A stretch of 64,000 nt of DNA, from positions 124,001-188,000 of the forward strand of contig NZ_LHOX01000018.1 in the NCBI RefSeq assembly GCF_001297065.1, written 5' to 3'. Numbering within the stretch: the stretch's first letter is position 1; each line of letters begins with the position of its first letter. The position numbers and the translations under genes were made by a program. Below, piece after piece: positions 1-9,446 of the stretch. Under the pieces are notes generated by a model, which made no database searches, was not told the DNA's origin, and worked only from the letters and a program-made list of their open reading frames with translations. The DNA is from Enterococcus sp. RIT-PI-f. GTDB lineage: Bacteria > Bacillota > Bacilli > Lactobacillales > Enterococcaceae.

Positions 1-761
1 GAGCAATAAAAAGATTTGGTATGGAAGCTGAATATGCGAAAGATGGTACATCATTTGATAGAAAACGTTATAAGAATGTATACGATCGTTATACGCATCT
101 TGTAGTGAGTTCAGAAGAAATGGCCAATATCTTTTGTGAAAGTTATTTAAATGATTATCAGATTCTTCCTTTTGGTTATCCACCCACAGATGTATATTTT
201 GAAGATAACATTTACCCAGGATCGTTCCTTTTTGAACAGCATAAACATAAGAAAATTGCATTATATGCGCCTACTTATCGAGACCAAGCTGAACAATCTG
301 GAGTGGATTTGCGTGAGATGAACAAACATTTTCCCGAGGGATGGCAACTTTATGTACGAGTGCATCCCCACGATCATAAGTTGAAAAAACAATTAGTTGG
401 ACTCCCAAGTATCAAACAAATACCAGAAGAAGTTCCTTTATCAACAGTATTTAACCAAATCGATTGTTTGATAACAGATTATTCTTCTATTCCATTTGAA
501 TATTCATTAGCTAAAAAAGATGGGAAAATCATTTACTATTGTTATGATCTTGAGCAGTATGAAATGACTGTCGGCTTGCAGCGTAATTTTAAAGAATGGG
601 CTGCTCCGTACCTTGTTTCAGATATAGAAGAACTTATTGCTGCAATAAAAGAGGAAAACGACTATCCTTTCGATCAATTCAATGCATTTTGGAACACTTT
701 TGCAAATGGCCATGCTGCGGATCAATTAATAGAATGGATTGATGAACAATATGAAAACTGA
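1..761 (+). CDS. TagB-like CDP-glycerol glycerophosphotransferase, C-terminal part (cut by window start)
   Basis: The reading frame is already open at base 3 with no stop upstream, so about 252 C-terminal residues are seen and the true start lies outside the window. The protein has the hallmarks of the CDP-glycerol glycerophosphotransferase family (TagB/TagF): an ALYAPTYRD segment, an RVHPHDHK segment and the signature ITDYSS near the nucleotide-binding end, followed by an FEY helix. The opening residues AIKRFGM resemble the region just after the WHGxG motif of TagB primases, which add the first glycerol phosphate to the ManNAc-GlcNAc lipid. That TagB-type role is inferred from this resemblance and from the tagA-like gene that follows with an 11-base overlap. 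Expected at the inner face of the membrane. Confidence 0.8.
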   Translation, partial: AIKRFGMEAEYAKDGTSFDRKRYKNVYDRYTHLVVSSEEMANIFCESYLNDYQILPFGYPPTDVYFEDNIYPGSFLFEQHKHKKIALYAPTYRDQAEQSGVDLREMNKHFPEGWQLYVRVHPHDHKLKKQLVGLPSIKQIPEEVPLSTVFNQIDCLITDYSSIPFEYSLAKKDGKIIYYCYDLEQYEMTVGLQRNFKEWAAPYLVSDIEELIAAIKEENDYPFDQFNAFWNTFANGHAADQLIEWIDEQYEN

Positions 762-1488
762 ACAAATTATGGGGATTCCAGTTGATAATCTCACGTATGA
801 TGAAGTGCTAGCAGATATTCCTCAATACATCGAACAAAAAACGAAAATGTCAATACTTAGCGTAAATCCTCAAATTGTTTTGGATGCAAATCAATACCCT
901 GAAATCATTACACTTTTGCATAATAGTACGCATCGTATTCCTGATGGGATAGGTGTTGTGATGGTTTCAAAGTTAACAGGAGGCGCAATAAAAGAACGCG
1001 TTGCTGGTTTTGATCTAATGATGGAAATCCTTGCATATGCTGATAAAGCTGAACATAGTATATTTCTATACGGTGCTCATCCAGATGTGCTTAATAAGGC
1101 AGTAAATCAAGTTGAGTCTAAATTTCCAAATATCAAGATTGCTGGTGCAATCGATGGATATACAAAACTTATCGATGAAGAAGTAGTAGATATGATCAAT
1201 CAAGCCAAACCTGACTTTTTGTTTGTAGCATTAGGATTTCCTAAACAGGAGTTATGGTTATCGCGGCATATCAATCAATTAGATGTCAACGTTTTCCAAG
1301 ATGTAGGCGGAAGTTTTGACGTTTTGAGTGGACAGGTAAAACGTGCACCGAAAGTGTTCATTGATTTACATTTAGAATGGCTCTATCGTTCATTACGGAA
1401 TCCTTCAAGAATCGGCAGGATTTTTCAGTTACCGATTTTTTTAATAAAGAGTCTACAGTGGAAAGTGAGACATCGTCATGATCGTTAA
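751..1488 (+). CDS. tagA: WecG/TagA/CpsF family glycosyltransferase (N-acetylmannosaminyltransferase-type)
   Basis: A 245-residue protein of the WecG/TagA/CpsF family, which in teichoic acid synthesis transfers ManNAc from UDP-ManNAc to undecaprenyl-PP-GlcNAc. Family features seen are ILSVNPQ near residue 35, PDGIGVV at 64-70 containing the Asp65 regarded as the catalytic base in TagA enzymes, an FLYGAHP loop, the highly conserved LGFPKQE block, and DVGGSFDVLSG. The C-terminal basic region with WLYRSLRNPSR matches the membrane-associating appendage of TagA. The start is ATG 751, which gives the family-like MKTEQIMGIPV; a TTG at 739 and an ATG at 742 are in frame but give an unusual extension. 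It overlaps the upstream gene by 11 bases and the downstream gene by 11 bases, implying one operon. Confidence 0.88.
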   Translation: MKTEQIMGIPVDNLTYDEVLADIPQYIEQKTKMSILSVNPQIVLDANQYPEIITLLHNSTHRIPDGIGVVMVSKLTGGAIKERVAGFDLMMEILAYADKAEHSIFLYGAHPDVLNKAVNQVESKFPNIKIAGAIDGYTKLIDEEVVDMINQAKPDFLFVALGFPKQELWLSRHINQLDVNVFQDVGGSFDVLSGQVKRAPKVFIDLHLEWLYRSLRNPSRIGRIFQLPIFLIKSLQWKVRHRHDR

Positions 1489-2680
1489 AATGATAAGTTA
1501 CATCTATCGTAAGATTTTTAATATGGTGGCAACTGTGCTTCCAGTGAAAGAAAAAACGGTGTTATTTGAATCCTTCAATGGAAAAATACCTTCAGACAAT
1601 CCATTGGCGATATATCAGGCGTTTAAAGCTGAACATAACGATGCATCTTGGCAATTGTATTGGGGCGTAAAGAAGCAATATGTCAATGAGGCCAGAGCAC
1701 GCTTCCCTGAATATACAATACTTACAAGATTTTCATTGAAGTGGCTTTGGCTGACAGCAAGAGCTAATTTTTGGGTTTTTAATTCCAGAATGCCAATTTG
1801 GCTAAAGAAAAATAAACAAACAATTTATATTCAAACCTGGCACGGTACACCGTTAAAAAAATTAGGGCTCGATATAAACAAAGTGTCCATTCCTGGCACG
1901 GATACGCAAAGTTACCATCATGATTTTATTTATGAAGCCAGACGGTGGGATATTTTGATTGCACCTAATACGTACTCAAAAAATATTTTTAAACATGCTT
2001 TTTTGTATCAGCAATCATTTCTTGAAATAGGCTATCCACGAAATGATATGCTAACAGCGAAAAAAGACGATTTGCTTTATATAAATAGATTGAAAACCAA
2101 CTTAGTAGGCCACTCAAAAGGCAAAGTCATCCTTTATGCACCCACATGGCGAGACAATTATTATATTTCTAAGGGAAATTACAAATTTTATATGCCATTT
2201 GATTTAGAAAAAGTAGTGTCGCTTTTGGGTGAGAACGATACATTGATCATTCGCCCGCATTATTTAGTGGGAGATACAATAGATGTAAGTAAATATGATC
2301 AACAAGTTATTGTCTGCACAGATGAAGATATCAATATGTTATATTTAATCAGTGATATACTGATAACAGACTATTCGTCTGTTATGTTTGATTATGCCCA
2401 TTTGAAGCGCCCAATGCTTTTTTATGCGTATGATTTTGATTTCTATAAAGAGGAATTAAGAGGATTTTATTTTGATTATAACCATGATTTACCAGGCCAA
2501 ATCGTGAAAGATGAAGCTGGATTTTATCCTGCATTCAATCAATTGCTTCAAAAAACTGAGATAGAAAAAGTATACCAGAATAAATATAACGATTTCTTTG
2601 ATAAATTTTGCAACACTAACTCTTCAAATAGCAGAATAGTTGTTGAACGTATACTTTCTGAAACAAATGATAAAAACTGA
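1478..2680 (+). CDS. CDP-glycerol:polymer glycerophosphotransferase (TagB/TagF family)
   Basis: This 400-residue protein is a compact, single-domain member of the CDP-glycerol glycerophosphotransferase family, which transfers glycerol phosphate from CDP-glycerol onto a lipid-linked acceptor at the cytoplasmic membrane. The acceptor-loop motif WHGTPLK is at residues 121-127 and the donor-site motif ITDYSS at 296-301, with YAPTWRD and RPHY segments between them. An amphipathic N-terminus (MIVKMISYIYRKIF) would suit membrane association. It overlaps tagA by 11 bases and is followed after 16 bases by a larger paralogue. Whether it acts as a primase, second-unit transferase or polymerase cannot be decided from the sequence. 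Confidence 0.85.
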   Translation: MIVKMISYIYRKIFNMVATVLPVKEKTVLFESFNGKIPSDNPLAIYQAFKAEHNDASWQLYWGVKKQYVNEARARFPEYTILTRFSLKWLWLTARANFWVFNSRMPIWLKKNKQTIYIQTWHGTPLKKLGLDINKVSIPGTDTQSYHHDFIYEARRWDILIAPNTYSKNIFKHAFLYQQSFLEIGYPRNDMLTAKKDDLLYINRLKTNLVGHSKGKVILYAPTWRDNYYISKGNYKFYMPFDLEKVVSLLGENDTLIIRPHYLVGDTIDVSKYDQQVIVCTDEDINMLYLISDILITDYSSVMFDYAHLKRPMLFYAYDFDFYKEELRGFYFDYNHDLPGQIVKDEAGFYPAFNQLLQKTEIEKVYQNKYNDFFDKFCNTNSSNSRIVVERILSETNDKN

Positions 2681-2696
2681 AAGAAAAGGTGTACAA

Positions 2697-5600
2697 ATGG
2701 ATAAATTTAAGATTAGTACAATTATGCCCACATACAATGTTCAAGGCTATATTGATGAAGCAATCCAATCTGTAGCAGAACAGGAAAATGACAGGATCGA
2801 TCTCGAATTGATTATCATAGATGATGGATCAACAGATGGGACAGTTGAAGTAGTCTGCCAATCAAAAGAAGCTTTTCCTGGGGAAATTGTGGTTATTCAA
2901 CAGAATAACGAAGGTCCTGGAGCAGCTAGAAACAAGGGGATACAAATGGCGACTGGAGATTTTATCGCCTTTTTAGATGGCGACGATATTCTTTATCCAG
3001 ATGCATATTTAAAATTGCTTCAGTCAGCTACGAGTAATAATGCTGATATAGTAGTGGGAAATGTCGATCGATTTAATAGTACATCTAATCATTTTGTAAG
3101 TGGTTTACATCGGAAAATTTTTGATAATGATTTAAGTAATACACATATCATCAATAATCATTCACTGTTATATGATACGACTTCTTGGAATAAGCTCTTT
3201 AAAGCAGAATTTCTAAAAAAATATCAAATTTTATTTCCTGAGAATATATTATACGAGGATATTCCTTTTAATATGGAAGCACACCTGCGTTCTACTTGTA
3301 CGAATATTATTACAGATAAAGTTTACCGTTGGCGTTTACGAGATGGAAATGATAAGTCGATCACACAATCACGTTTTGAATTTAAAAACTTAGAAGATAG
3401 AATAACTGCTATCAAATTGTTTAGTGAAGTCGTTTCAAATCTAAACATAAACAATGATGCATTCATAGCTAGTAAGGAATTTAAAGAGTTAACACTGGAT
3501 TTTCCTTTATATATGGATCATTTGAAGGATGCACCAGAAGGATATAGTGCATTCTTTCAAAAAGAGTTTTTAACCTATAAAGAGCAGCTGCAATCTAATG
3601 CAATGGAAGATAGATTAACTTCGAGAGATCGAATAAAATACTTTTTGCTGGAAAAAGGCGATTTTTCTTTGTTGAAGAAGTTTGTTGAATATCAAGGGAG
3701 CTACTTAAAATTGCCTACAATTTCCTTGGGCAACCAGCAATTATTTGATACGTCACATTTCGATGTTGATTTAAGTTCGTTGCCGTCAGCTCTTTTTGAT
3801 GTCAGGAATGATCGTCACCCCATTACCAAGATCCAAAAAGTTAGGTTTGAAGAGAACTTTATTTTCATTGAGGGATATGCGTTTCACAAATATATTGATC
3901 TTAAAAAGAAGAATCAAATTACAATTACTGCATCTTTAGTTGATCCAGATGATAACAAAATCGACATTCCATTGCCTGTTTCAATACAAAAGAATAAGCA
4001 AGCGACACATATGCATGGTGGGGGAAATCAAGAATACTTATTTAAGAGGTATCATCATTATGATTGGTCTGGGTTCGTGATTGAGATTGATCTGAACAAT
4101 ACAGCTATCATCAATGCAAACAGCGAAAAATGGAGCTTAAAATTTGTCCTCTCGACACAAGACTTAGAGAGTGAATTGTTTTTATCTAATCCGATCAAGG
4201 GAGGAAGCGCGCGTCCAAAACCCAAAAAGATTGGAAATAGTTTGTTCTCAATCCAATATAATGCCAAATGGCAATTACAATTAGTCAAGAATAATATTTA
4301 TGGGTATATTTCAGATTTGGCTGTGAATACAGACACTATACGTTTGACCTTTTCAAATTTATCGCCTCAAATTTCAAATGTTGTCTTAACTAATTCTAAG
4401 ACACAGCAAGAGTTGCGTGCGTCGATCCAAACGAATCAAGTTGAATTTTCAATTGATGATTTAATCGAAAGAACTGGAGAAAATTCACTTTTTATAGATG
4501 GCTTGAGTGATCAAGAAGAGAAGGTAGACCTTCATTTTGAAGAAGATACTTTTGAATCAACTATCTTATATTATGGTGACAATAGTTTGATTCTAGAAAA
4601 AACGAGAAGTGGAAAACTTAAGTTTTCATCTTATAACTATCATAAAGCCCAAGTTGAAGACTTACAGATAGAATCGAATCATGGTTTATCCATAAAGGTA
4701 ATGATTCGAACAAGCACATCTGTGAAAAACCCTCAGCTGGTTTTTGGAAATGATAGCAAAGGTGAAAAACGTAAGTTTGATCCTTCGGATAAGACGGATG
4801 ACGGTCATACACTGCTTTACACCTACCAATTTAAGTTACTTGAAACGGATTTACATTTATTCGGAAATTCTAGCTGGTTCTTTAGATTAGAAGATATAAA
4901 AGAGTATCATGAATCAGCAATACTCGCGTTAAAACTACCGAATGGGAATAGATTTCACTTGGTAAAAAATACAGAATTTGCATTCAAGCGTAGTCGTTAT
5001 CAAAATTTAATGTTAACGACGAGACTTAGAAAAAGTTATTTTGATAAAGGGCCGCGAAGAAAAATGTTGTTGCAAAAAAACTTGTATGCAGCATTTCGAA
5101 AATTGTCGCAAAAGAAAAAATATGTCATGTTCGAAGCTTATTGGGGAAAAAATTATTCATGTAACCCGAAAGCTATTTATGAATATATCCAAGAAAAGCA
5201 TCCTGACATGGTTTGTATTTGGAGTTTGAATAATGAAAATGAGCAGATTCCCGGAAATGCAATCAAGGTAAGACGTTTCAGCTGGAAATATTATTATTAT
5301 TTAGCACGTGCTACGTACTTTTACAACAACGTGAACTGGCCAGATCAATATGTAAAAAGAGCAGATAGTGTTGAAGTTCAAACTTTACATGGCACATTCT
5401 TAAAAACAATGGGGTTAGATGTATCTGATGAAGTAAATACTGTTAAAAAAATGGAGGGATTCCGTAAAAGACATGGGAGATGGGATTATTTGATTTCCCC
5501 TAGTCCATTTATGACTGAAATTGCAAAACGTGTCTTCGAATTTGATGGTCAGATGCTTGAAAACGGATTTCCTCGGAATGATGTTCTTTTGAAGCATAAA

Positions 5601-6182
5601 GATAAGTCATCCAGTACAGAAACTGATGAATTAAAAAAATCAATCGGTATTCCGTTAGATAAAAAAGTCATTATGTATGCACCAACATATAGAACAAAAA
5701 CAAATTTTGACTTGAAACTTGATTTGGCATTATTGCAAGAGAAGCTAGGGGATCAATATATCGTTTTGCTTCGGTTGCATTACTTCGTTGCACAATCCCT
5801 GGATATAAGTGAATTTGAAGGGTTTGCCTACAACGTAGCTTGGTATTCAGATATACAAGATCTATATCTTATTACAGATATTTTGATCACTGATTATTCG
5901 TCGGTGATGTTTGATTTTAATATTTTAGCGCGTCCTATGATTTTCTTTACCTACGATTTAGAATTTTATCGCGATACCTTGCGGGGGATGTATATTGATT
6001 TTGAGCAAGAAGCACCTGGACCATTAGTGAAATCAACTGAGGATATTGCTGATTATATACTGAATATTGATGAACAATATGAGGGTTATAAACAACGGCA
6101 ACAAAACTTTGGTCAAAAATTCAACACTTTTGAGTGTGGACAAGCAAGTGAACGAGCAGTCGAATCTGTTATAAAAAAATAA
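2697..6182 (+). CDS. Bifunctional GT2 glycosyltransferase / CDP-glycerol glycerophosphotransferase
   Basis: A 1161-residue fusion. Residues 1 to about 330 form a GT2 (GT-A) glycosyltransferase with PTYNVQGY, DDGSTDGT at 42-49 and the metal/nucleotide motif LDGDD at 93-97. A long middle part (about 370-780) is beta-rich and unrecognised. The C-terminal about 370 residues are a glycerophosphotransferase domain with HGTFLK at 898-903 and ITDYSS at 1064-1069. Such proteins probably build a teichoic-acid-like polymer in which a sugar and glycerol phosphate alternate or decorate each other; this is inferred. The start ATG 2697 has an AAAGGTG ribosome site 6 bases upstream; an in-frame ATG at 2640 would overlap the previous gene and add 19 residues unlike the family. 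Confidence 0.85.
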   Translation: MDKFKISTIMPTYNVQGYIDEAIQSVAEQENDRIDLELIIIDDGSTDGTVEVVCQSKEAFPGEIVVIQQNNEGPGAARNKGIQMATGDFIAFLDGDDILYPDAYLKLLQSATSNNADIVVGNVDRFNSTSNHFVSGLHRKIFDNDLSNTHIINNHSLLYDTTSWNKLFKAEFLKKYQILFPENILYEDIPFNMEAHLRSTCTNIITDKVYRWRLRDGNDKSITQSRFEFKNLEDRITAIKLFSEVVSNLNINNDAFIASKEFKELTLDFPLYMDHLKDAPEGYSAFFQKEFLTYKEQLQSNAMEDRLTSRDRIKYFLLEKGDFSLLKKFVEYQGSYLKLPTISLGNQQLFDTSHFDVDLSSLPSALFDVRNDRHPITKIQKVRFEENFIFIEGYAFHKYIDLKKKNQITITASLVDPDDNKIDIPLPVSIQKNKQATHMHGGGNQEYLFKRYHHYDWSGFVIEIDLNNTAIINANSEKWSLKFVLSTQDLESELFLSNPIKGGSARPKPKKIGNSLFSIQYNAKWQLQLVKNNIYGYISDLAVNTDTIRLTFSNLSPQISNVVLTNSKTQQELRASIQTNQVEFSIDDLIERTGENSLFIDGLSDQEEKVDLHFEEDTFESTILYYGDNSLILEKTRSGKLKFSSYNYHKAQVEDLQIESNHGLSIKVMIRTSTSVKNPQLVFGNDSKGEKRKFDPSDKTDDGHTLLYTYQFKLLETDLHLFGNSSWFFRLEDIKEYHESAILALKLPNGNRFHLVKNTEFAFKRSRYQNLMLTTRLRKSYFDKGPRRKMLLQKNLYAAFRKLSQKKKYVMFEAYWGKNYSCNPKAIYEYIQEKHPDMVCIWSLNNENEQIPGNAIKVRRFSWKYYYYLARATYFYNNVNWPDQYVKRADSVEVQTLHGTFLKTMGLDVSDEVNTVKKMEGFRKRHGRWDYLISPSPFMTEIAKRVFEFDGQMLENGFPRNDVLLKHKDKSSSTETDELKKSIGIPLDKKVIMYAPTYRTKTNFDLKLDLALLQEKLGDQYIVLLRLHYFVAQSLDISEFEGFAYNVAWYSDIQDLYLITDILITDYSSVMFDFNILARPMIFFTYDLEFYRDTLRGMYIDFEQEAPGPLVKSTEDIADYILNIDEQYEGYKQRQQNFGQKFNTFECGQASERAVESVIKK

Positions 6183-6189
6183 TATCTTT

Positions 6190-6228
6190 GGAGGTTGTGA
6201 GTGCATCGCTCACACCCTTTATTTTAAT
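6190..6228 (+). terminator. Probable intrinsic terminator after the 1161-residue fusion gene
   Basis: TGTGAG (6196-6201) can pair with CTCACA (6209-6214), extended by flanking G and C bases, and is followed by CCCTTTATTTT. The stem is short, so termination may be partial. Confidence 0.5.
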
Positions 6229-6268
6229 TATTAGGAACGATTTGATGAAATAGAGATGAGGAAATTCA

Positions 6269-9200
6269 ATGGAAATCACTAGATTTTTGTCACGCGTCGT
6301 GCGCAAAAGCGGTTCGTATTTGTTTTCTAAACAACAAAGAATGATGCAATACTATGTACAAAACTATGAAAAAATTCAATTACAAGAAAATACTATTTTG
6401 TATGAAGTTCGAGATGGTCAAACCATAGTAGATTCTCCATTTTCTTTTTATAAGAAGATGATTTCAGATAAACGGTTCTTGAATTATACCCATATTTGGG
6501 TGATTGATCGGTTAGAGAATCCAGCGTTGCAAAATATCGATCGAGATAATGCCCGTGTGAAGGTTGTGGTGAGGCAATCAAAACAATATTTTTATTGGTT
6601 ACTCGCTGCAAAATTCTTAGTCAACAGCTCTACCTTCCCTAATTTTTTCATAAAAAAAGAAAAGCAAATTTATATCAACACTTGGCATGGGACGCCTTTA
6701 AAAACAATGGGATACAATATTCCGGGTGATCCATCACAATCTCAAAATGTTGTTCGCAATTTTTTGATGGCCGATTATTTGCTCTCTGCTAATCCATTAA
6801 TGACAAAAATGTATCAGAATGATTATAAATTAAACGGAATTTTTGCTGGAAAAATCATCGAGGAGGGCTATCCAAGAATCGATTGGACAGTTAAATATGG
6901 TAAAAATAATGTGTTTAAAGATTTTGATGAATTAAACCTTACATTTGATCCATCTTTCCAATCCATTCTTTACTGTCCTACATGGAAAGGGAAAAAAATC
7001 ACAAAAACGAATGACGATATTGAGCAAATCATCCAGGAAACCCTTTATTTAAAAGAAAAATTTTCTGGGAAATATAACTTCTTTATCAAAGTCCATCCCT
7101 TTATTTATCATCAAGTAGCTAAAAATCAACGAGTGAAAGATTTTCTGATTCCTGATTCATTTGATGCCAATAAATGCTTAGCGGGAATCGATATTTTGAT
7201 TACGGATTATTCAAGTATTTTTTTCGATTTTCTTGTAACGAAGAAACCCATTCTTTTTTATGTATGGGATAGTGATATATACGCCCATGAAAGAGGCTCA
7301 TCCATAGAAGAAAATGAGTTGCCTGGACCAGTCGCCTACACTGTACAAGATATAATAGCTTTTGTTGAAAACATCTCCAGTATAAAGGAAAAATATCAGA
7401 CCCAATACGATGCACTACGGCAGACAATAGCTAGCAAAGATAATGGTTACGCAACGGAGAGATACCTGGAATATATTTTTCTGGGCAAGAGTAGCCAAGA
7501 ATTGAAGATCATCTATCCGAATCGAGAGAAGGAAAATATTTTATTCTTCCCAGGAAGAATGAAAAACAATGGGATCACAAGTAGTTTTCTTAATCTTGTA
7601 AGCAACTTGGACTATTCAGCGTTCGATGTGTCAATTCTAATTGCAAATCCTTTAACAAAAGAAGAATTAAAGAATGTTAAACTAATCCCTTCGGAATGCC
7701 GACTGCTCTTCCGACCGGGGAAACATGCTTACACATTTTTAGAGACAATAAGTGATTACTATTTTGAGTCCTTTGGCGTACATGCTTTTTCAAGTAAATT
7801 TTACCCCCAAAATGCATATGCACGTGAGATGAAACGATTATTAGGAAACTCTTCCGTCTTTAAAGTAGCGATTGATTTCAGCGGGTACAGTTTTTTCTGG
7901 GGGAAATTTATAGCAGCTGTAAATAGTAATAAAAAAGTTGTTTTTCAGCACAACGACCTTTTAAGTGATTCGCGACGGACAGTGAACGGCAAACAACCGC
8001 ATAAAACGAACTTAAAAAGTTTGTTTTCAATCTATCAACTTTTTGACCGTATTTTAAGTGTTTCTCAAGAAACAATGGAAATCAACAAAAAAAATCTAGC
8101 ACAATATATTCGACCGGAACAAGTAGGTGTTGTTCGAAACAGTTTGAATATCAATAAAATTGTGAATAGCGAGGTGGATGAGACTTGCGAGGAAGATGTG
8201 ATAAATATTCAAAGGGAAACTGTCCACTTGACCATTCGGAAAGACAGTGTTTTTGACTTATATCCTCAAATCAGCAGTCTCTTAAACAAAGACTATCGTG
8301 CGACCCATATCACGCACAATGATACACTAAGGAGTGTTGCACGTTATACACACCAAGGGAAAACATATTATAAATTAATTATCAATGATATGTATCAAGG
8401 GTGGATCGATAGCGAGAATGTAAATTTTTTAGTGAAATCAAAGGTTGACTTAAGTAATGTTCAATTGATTGGGACAATCAATGTATCGAGTGATCCTGTT
8501 TTTTATGCTGATTTGAATCAAATACAAAATGGATTCGCTTTACCTCTTAATAAGACTTATGTATTTTTGTCTAAAAAGACAGTGGGGCTCAATGATGACT
8601 ATTTTCTGGCTGAGAATGAAAACGGGACTTTAGGATGGATAAAGTCGTCTTCTATAACGAATATTCATCATTTAGGTAAGTTTTCTGTATTGAAATGGGT
8701 ATTTTTATTCAGAAACCCAAAATATTCGTTAGTAAATCCAGCAGAAGCACCGAATGAAACTAGAAAAGAAAAAAGTGTTCCGCTCATTTCACCTGAAGAT
8801 TTCAATTTTGTAACAATGGGTAGACTTTCTCCCGAAAAAAATCAAATCAATTTAGTTCGGGCTTTTTCCACTGTTTTAACATCTTTCCCAAATGCAAGAT
8901 TATTTATTTTAGGAAATGGGGAACTGAGAAAAGAATTAATCTCATTGATACAAGCATTAGATTTACAGGATCATGTATGGCTGTTAGGACATATTGACAA
9001 TCCTGGCTATGTTTTGAAACAATGTGATCTGTTTGTACTGCCATCCTATTATGAGGGACAACCTATGGTTCTTCTTGAAGGATTAACATTAGGAATGAAG
9101 ATTTTAGCTTCCAATATACCTGCCAACCGCTCTGTAATAGGAAGCGACTACGGATTTTATATCAATGGCACCGATGCAGAGACAATCGCAGAATCACTAG

Positions 9201-9301
9201 TAGAACAAATTCAAAAAGGTTTTCCAAACGCACCAAGGAAATTTGATCCATACGCATATAATCAATCCGTTTTAGGTGAATTTTATGAAGAAATCATGTA
9301 A
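6269..9301 (+). CDS. Glycerophosphotransferase / GT-B glycosyltransferase fusion with internal GW (SH3-like) modules
   Basis: A 1010-residue three-part protein. Residues 1 to about 400 are a CDP-glycerol glycerophosphotransferase domain with WHGTPLK at 139-145 and ITDYSS at 311-316. From about 420 a GT-B glycosyltransferase begins (FFPGRMKNNGITSS, then VFQHND near 559). Its C-terminal Rossmann half resumes at about 845 with VTMGRLSPEKNQ, LGNGELR and the E-x7-E motif EGQPMVLLEG at 929-938. Between the two halves, about 636-800, lie two SH3-like modules ending in the GW dipeptides at 711-712 and 789-790. No signal peptide is seen, so it is expected to work in the cytoplasm on lipid-linked polymer. 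A GAGG ribosome site precedes ATG 6269. Substrate is unknown. Confidence 0.82.
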   Translation: MEITRFLSRVVRKSGSYLFSKQQRMMQYYVQNYEKIQLQENTILYEVRDGQTIVDSPFSFYKKMISDKRFLNYTHIWVIDRLENPALQNIDRDNARVKVVVRQSKQYFYWLLAAKFLVNSSTFPNFFIKKEKQIYINTWHGTPLKTMGYNIPGDPSQSQNVVRNFLMADYLLSANPLMTKMYQNDYKLNGIFAGKIIEEGYPRIDWTVKYGKNNVFKDFDELNLTFDPSFQSILYCPTWKGKKITKTNDDIEQIIQETLYLKEKFSGKYNFFIKVHPFIYHQVAKNQRVKDFLIPDSFDANKCLAGIDILITDYSSIFFDFLVTKKPILFYVWDSDIYAHERGSSIEENELPGPVAYTVQDIIAFVENISSIKEKYQTQYDALRQTIASKDNGYATERYLEYIFLGKSSQELKIIYPNREKENILFFPGRMKNNGITSSFLNLVSNLDYSAFDVSILIANPLTKEELKNVKLIPSECRLLFRPGKHAYTFLETISDYYFESFGVHAFSSKFYPQNAYAREMKRLLGNSSVFKVAIDFSGYSFFWGKFIAAVNSNKKVVFQHNDLLSDSRRTVNGKQPHKTNLKSLFSIYQLFDRILSVSQETMEINKKNLAQYIRPEQVGVVRNSLNINKIVNSEVDETCEEDVINIQRETVHLTIRKDSVFDLYPQISSLLNKDYRATHITHNDTLRSVARYTHQGKTYYKLIINDMYQGWIDSENVNFLVKSKVDLSNVQLIGTINVSSDPVFYADLNQIQNGFALPLNKTYVFLSKKTVGLNDDYFLAENENGTLGWIKSSSITNIHHLGKFSVLKWVFLFRNPKYSLVNPAEAPNETRKEKSVPLISPEDFNFVTMGRLSPEKNQINLVRAFSTVLTSFPNARLFILGNGELRKELISLIQALDLQDHVWLLGHIDNPGYVLKQCDLFVLPSYYEGQPMVLLEGLTLGMKILASNIPANRSVIGSDYGFYINGTDAETIAESLVEQIQKGFPNAPRKFDPYAYNQSVLGEFYEEIM

Positions 9302-9446
9302 GTTTACAAAAAAATCCTCATATTCAGGCAAAAGTCTTCGATTTTATAGCGAAAAAATGTATACTTAAGTTGATAGATATTCGAGTACAAGCTTCTATGT
9401 TAAACTATTTTAATATAGGGCAATGTGAGGAGATAATAAATCAATA

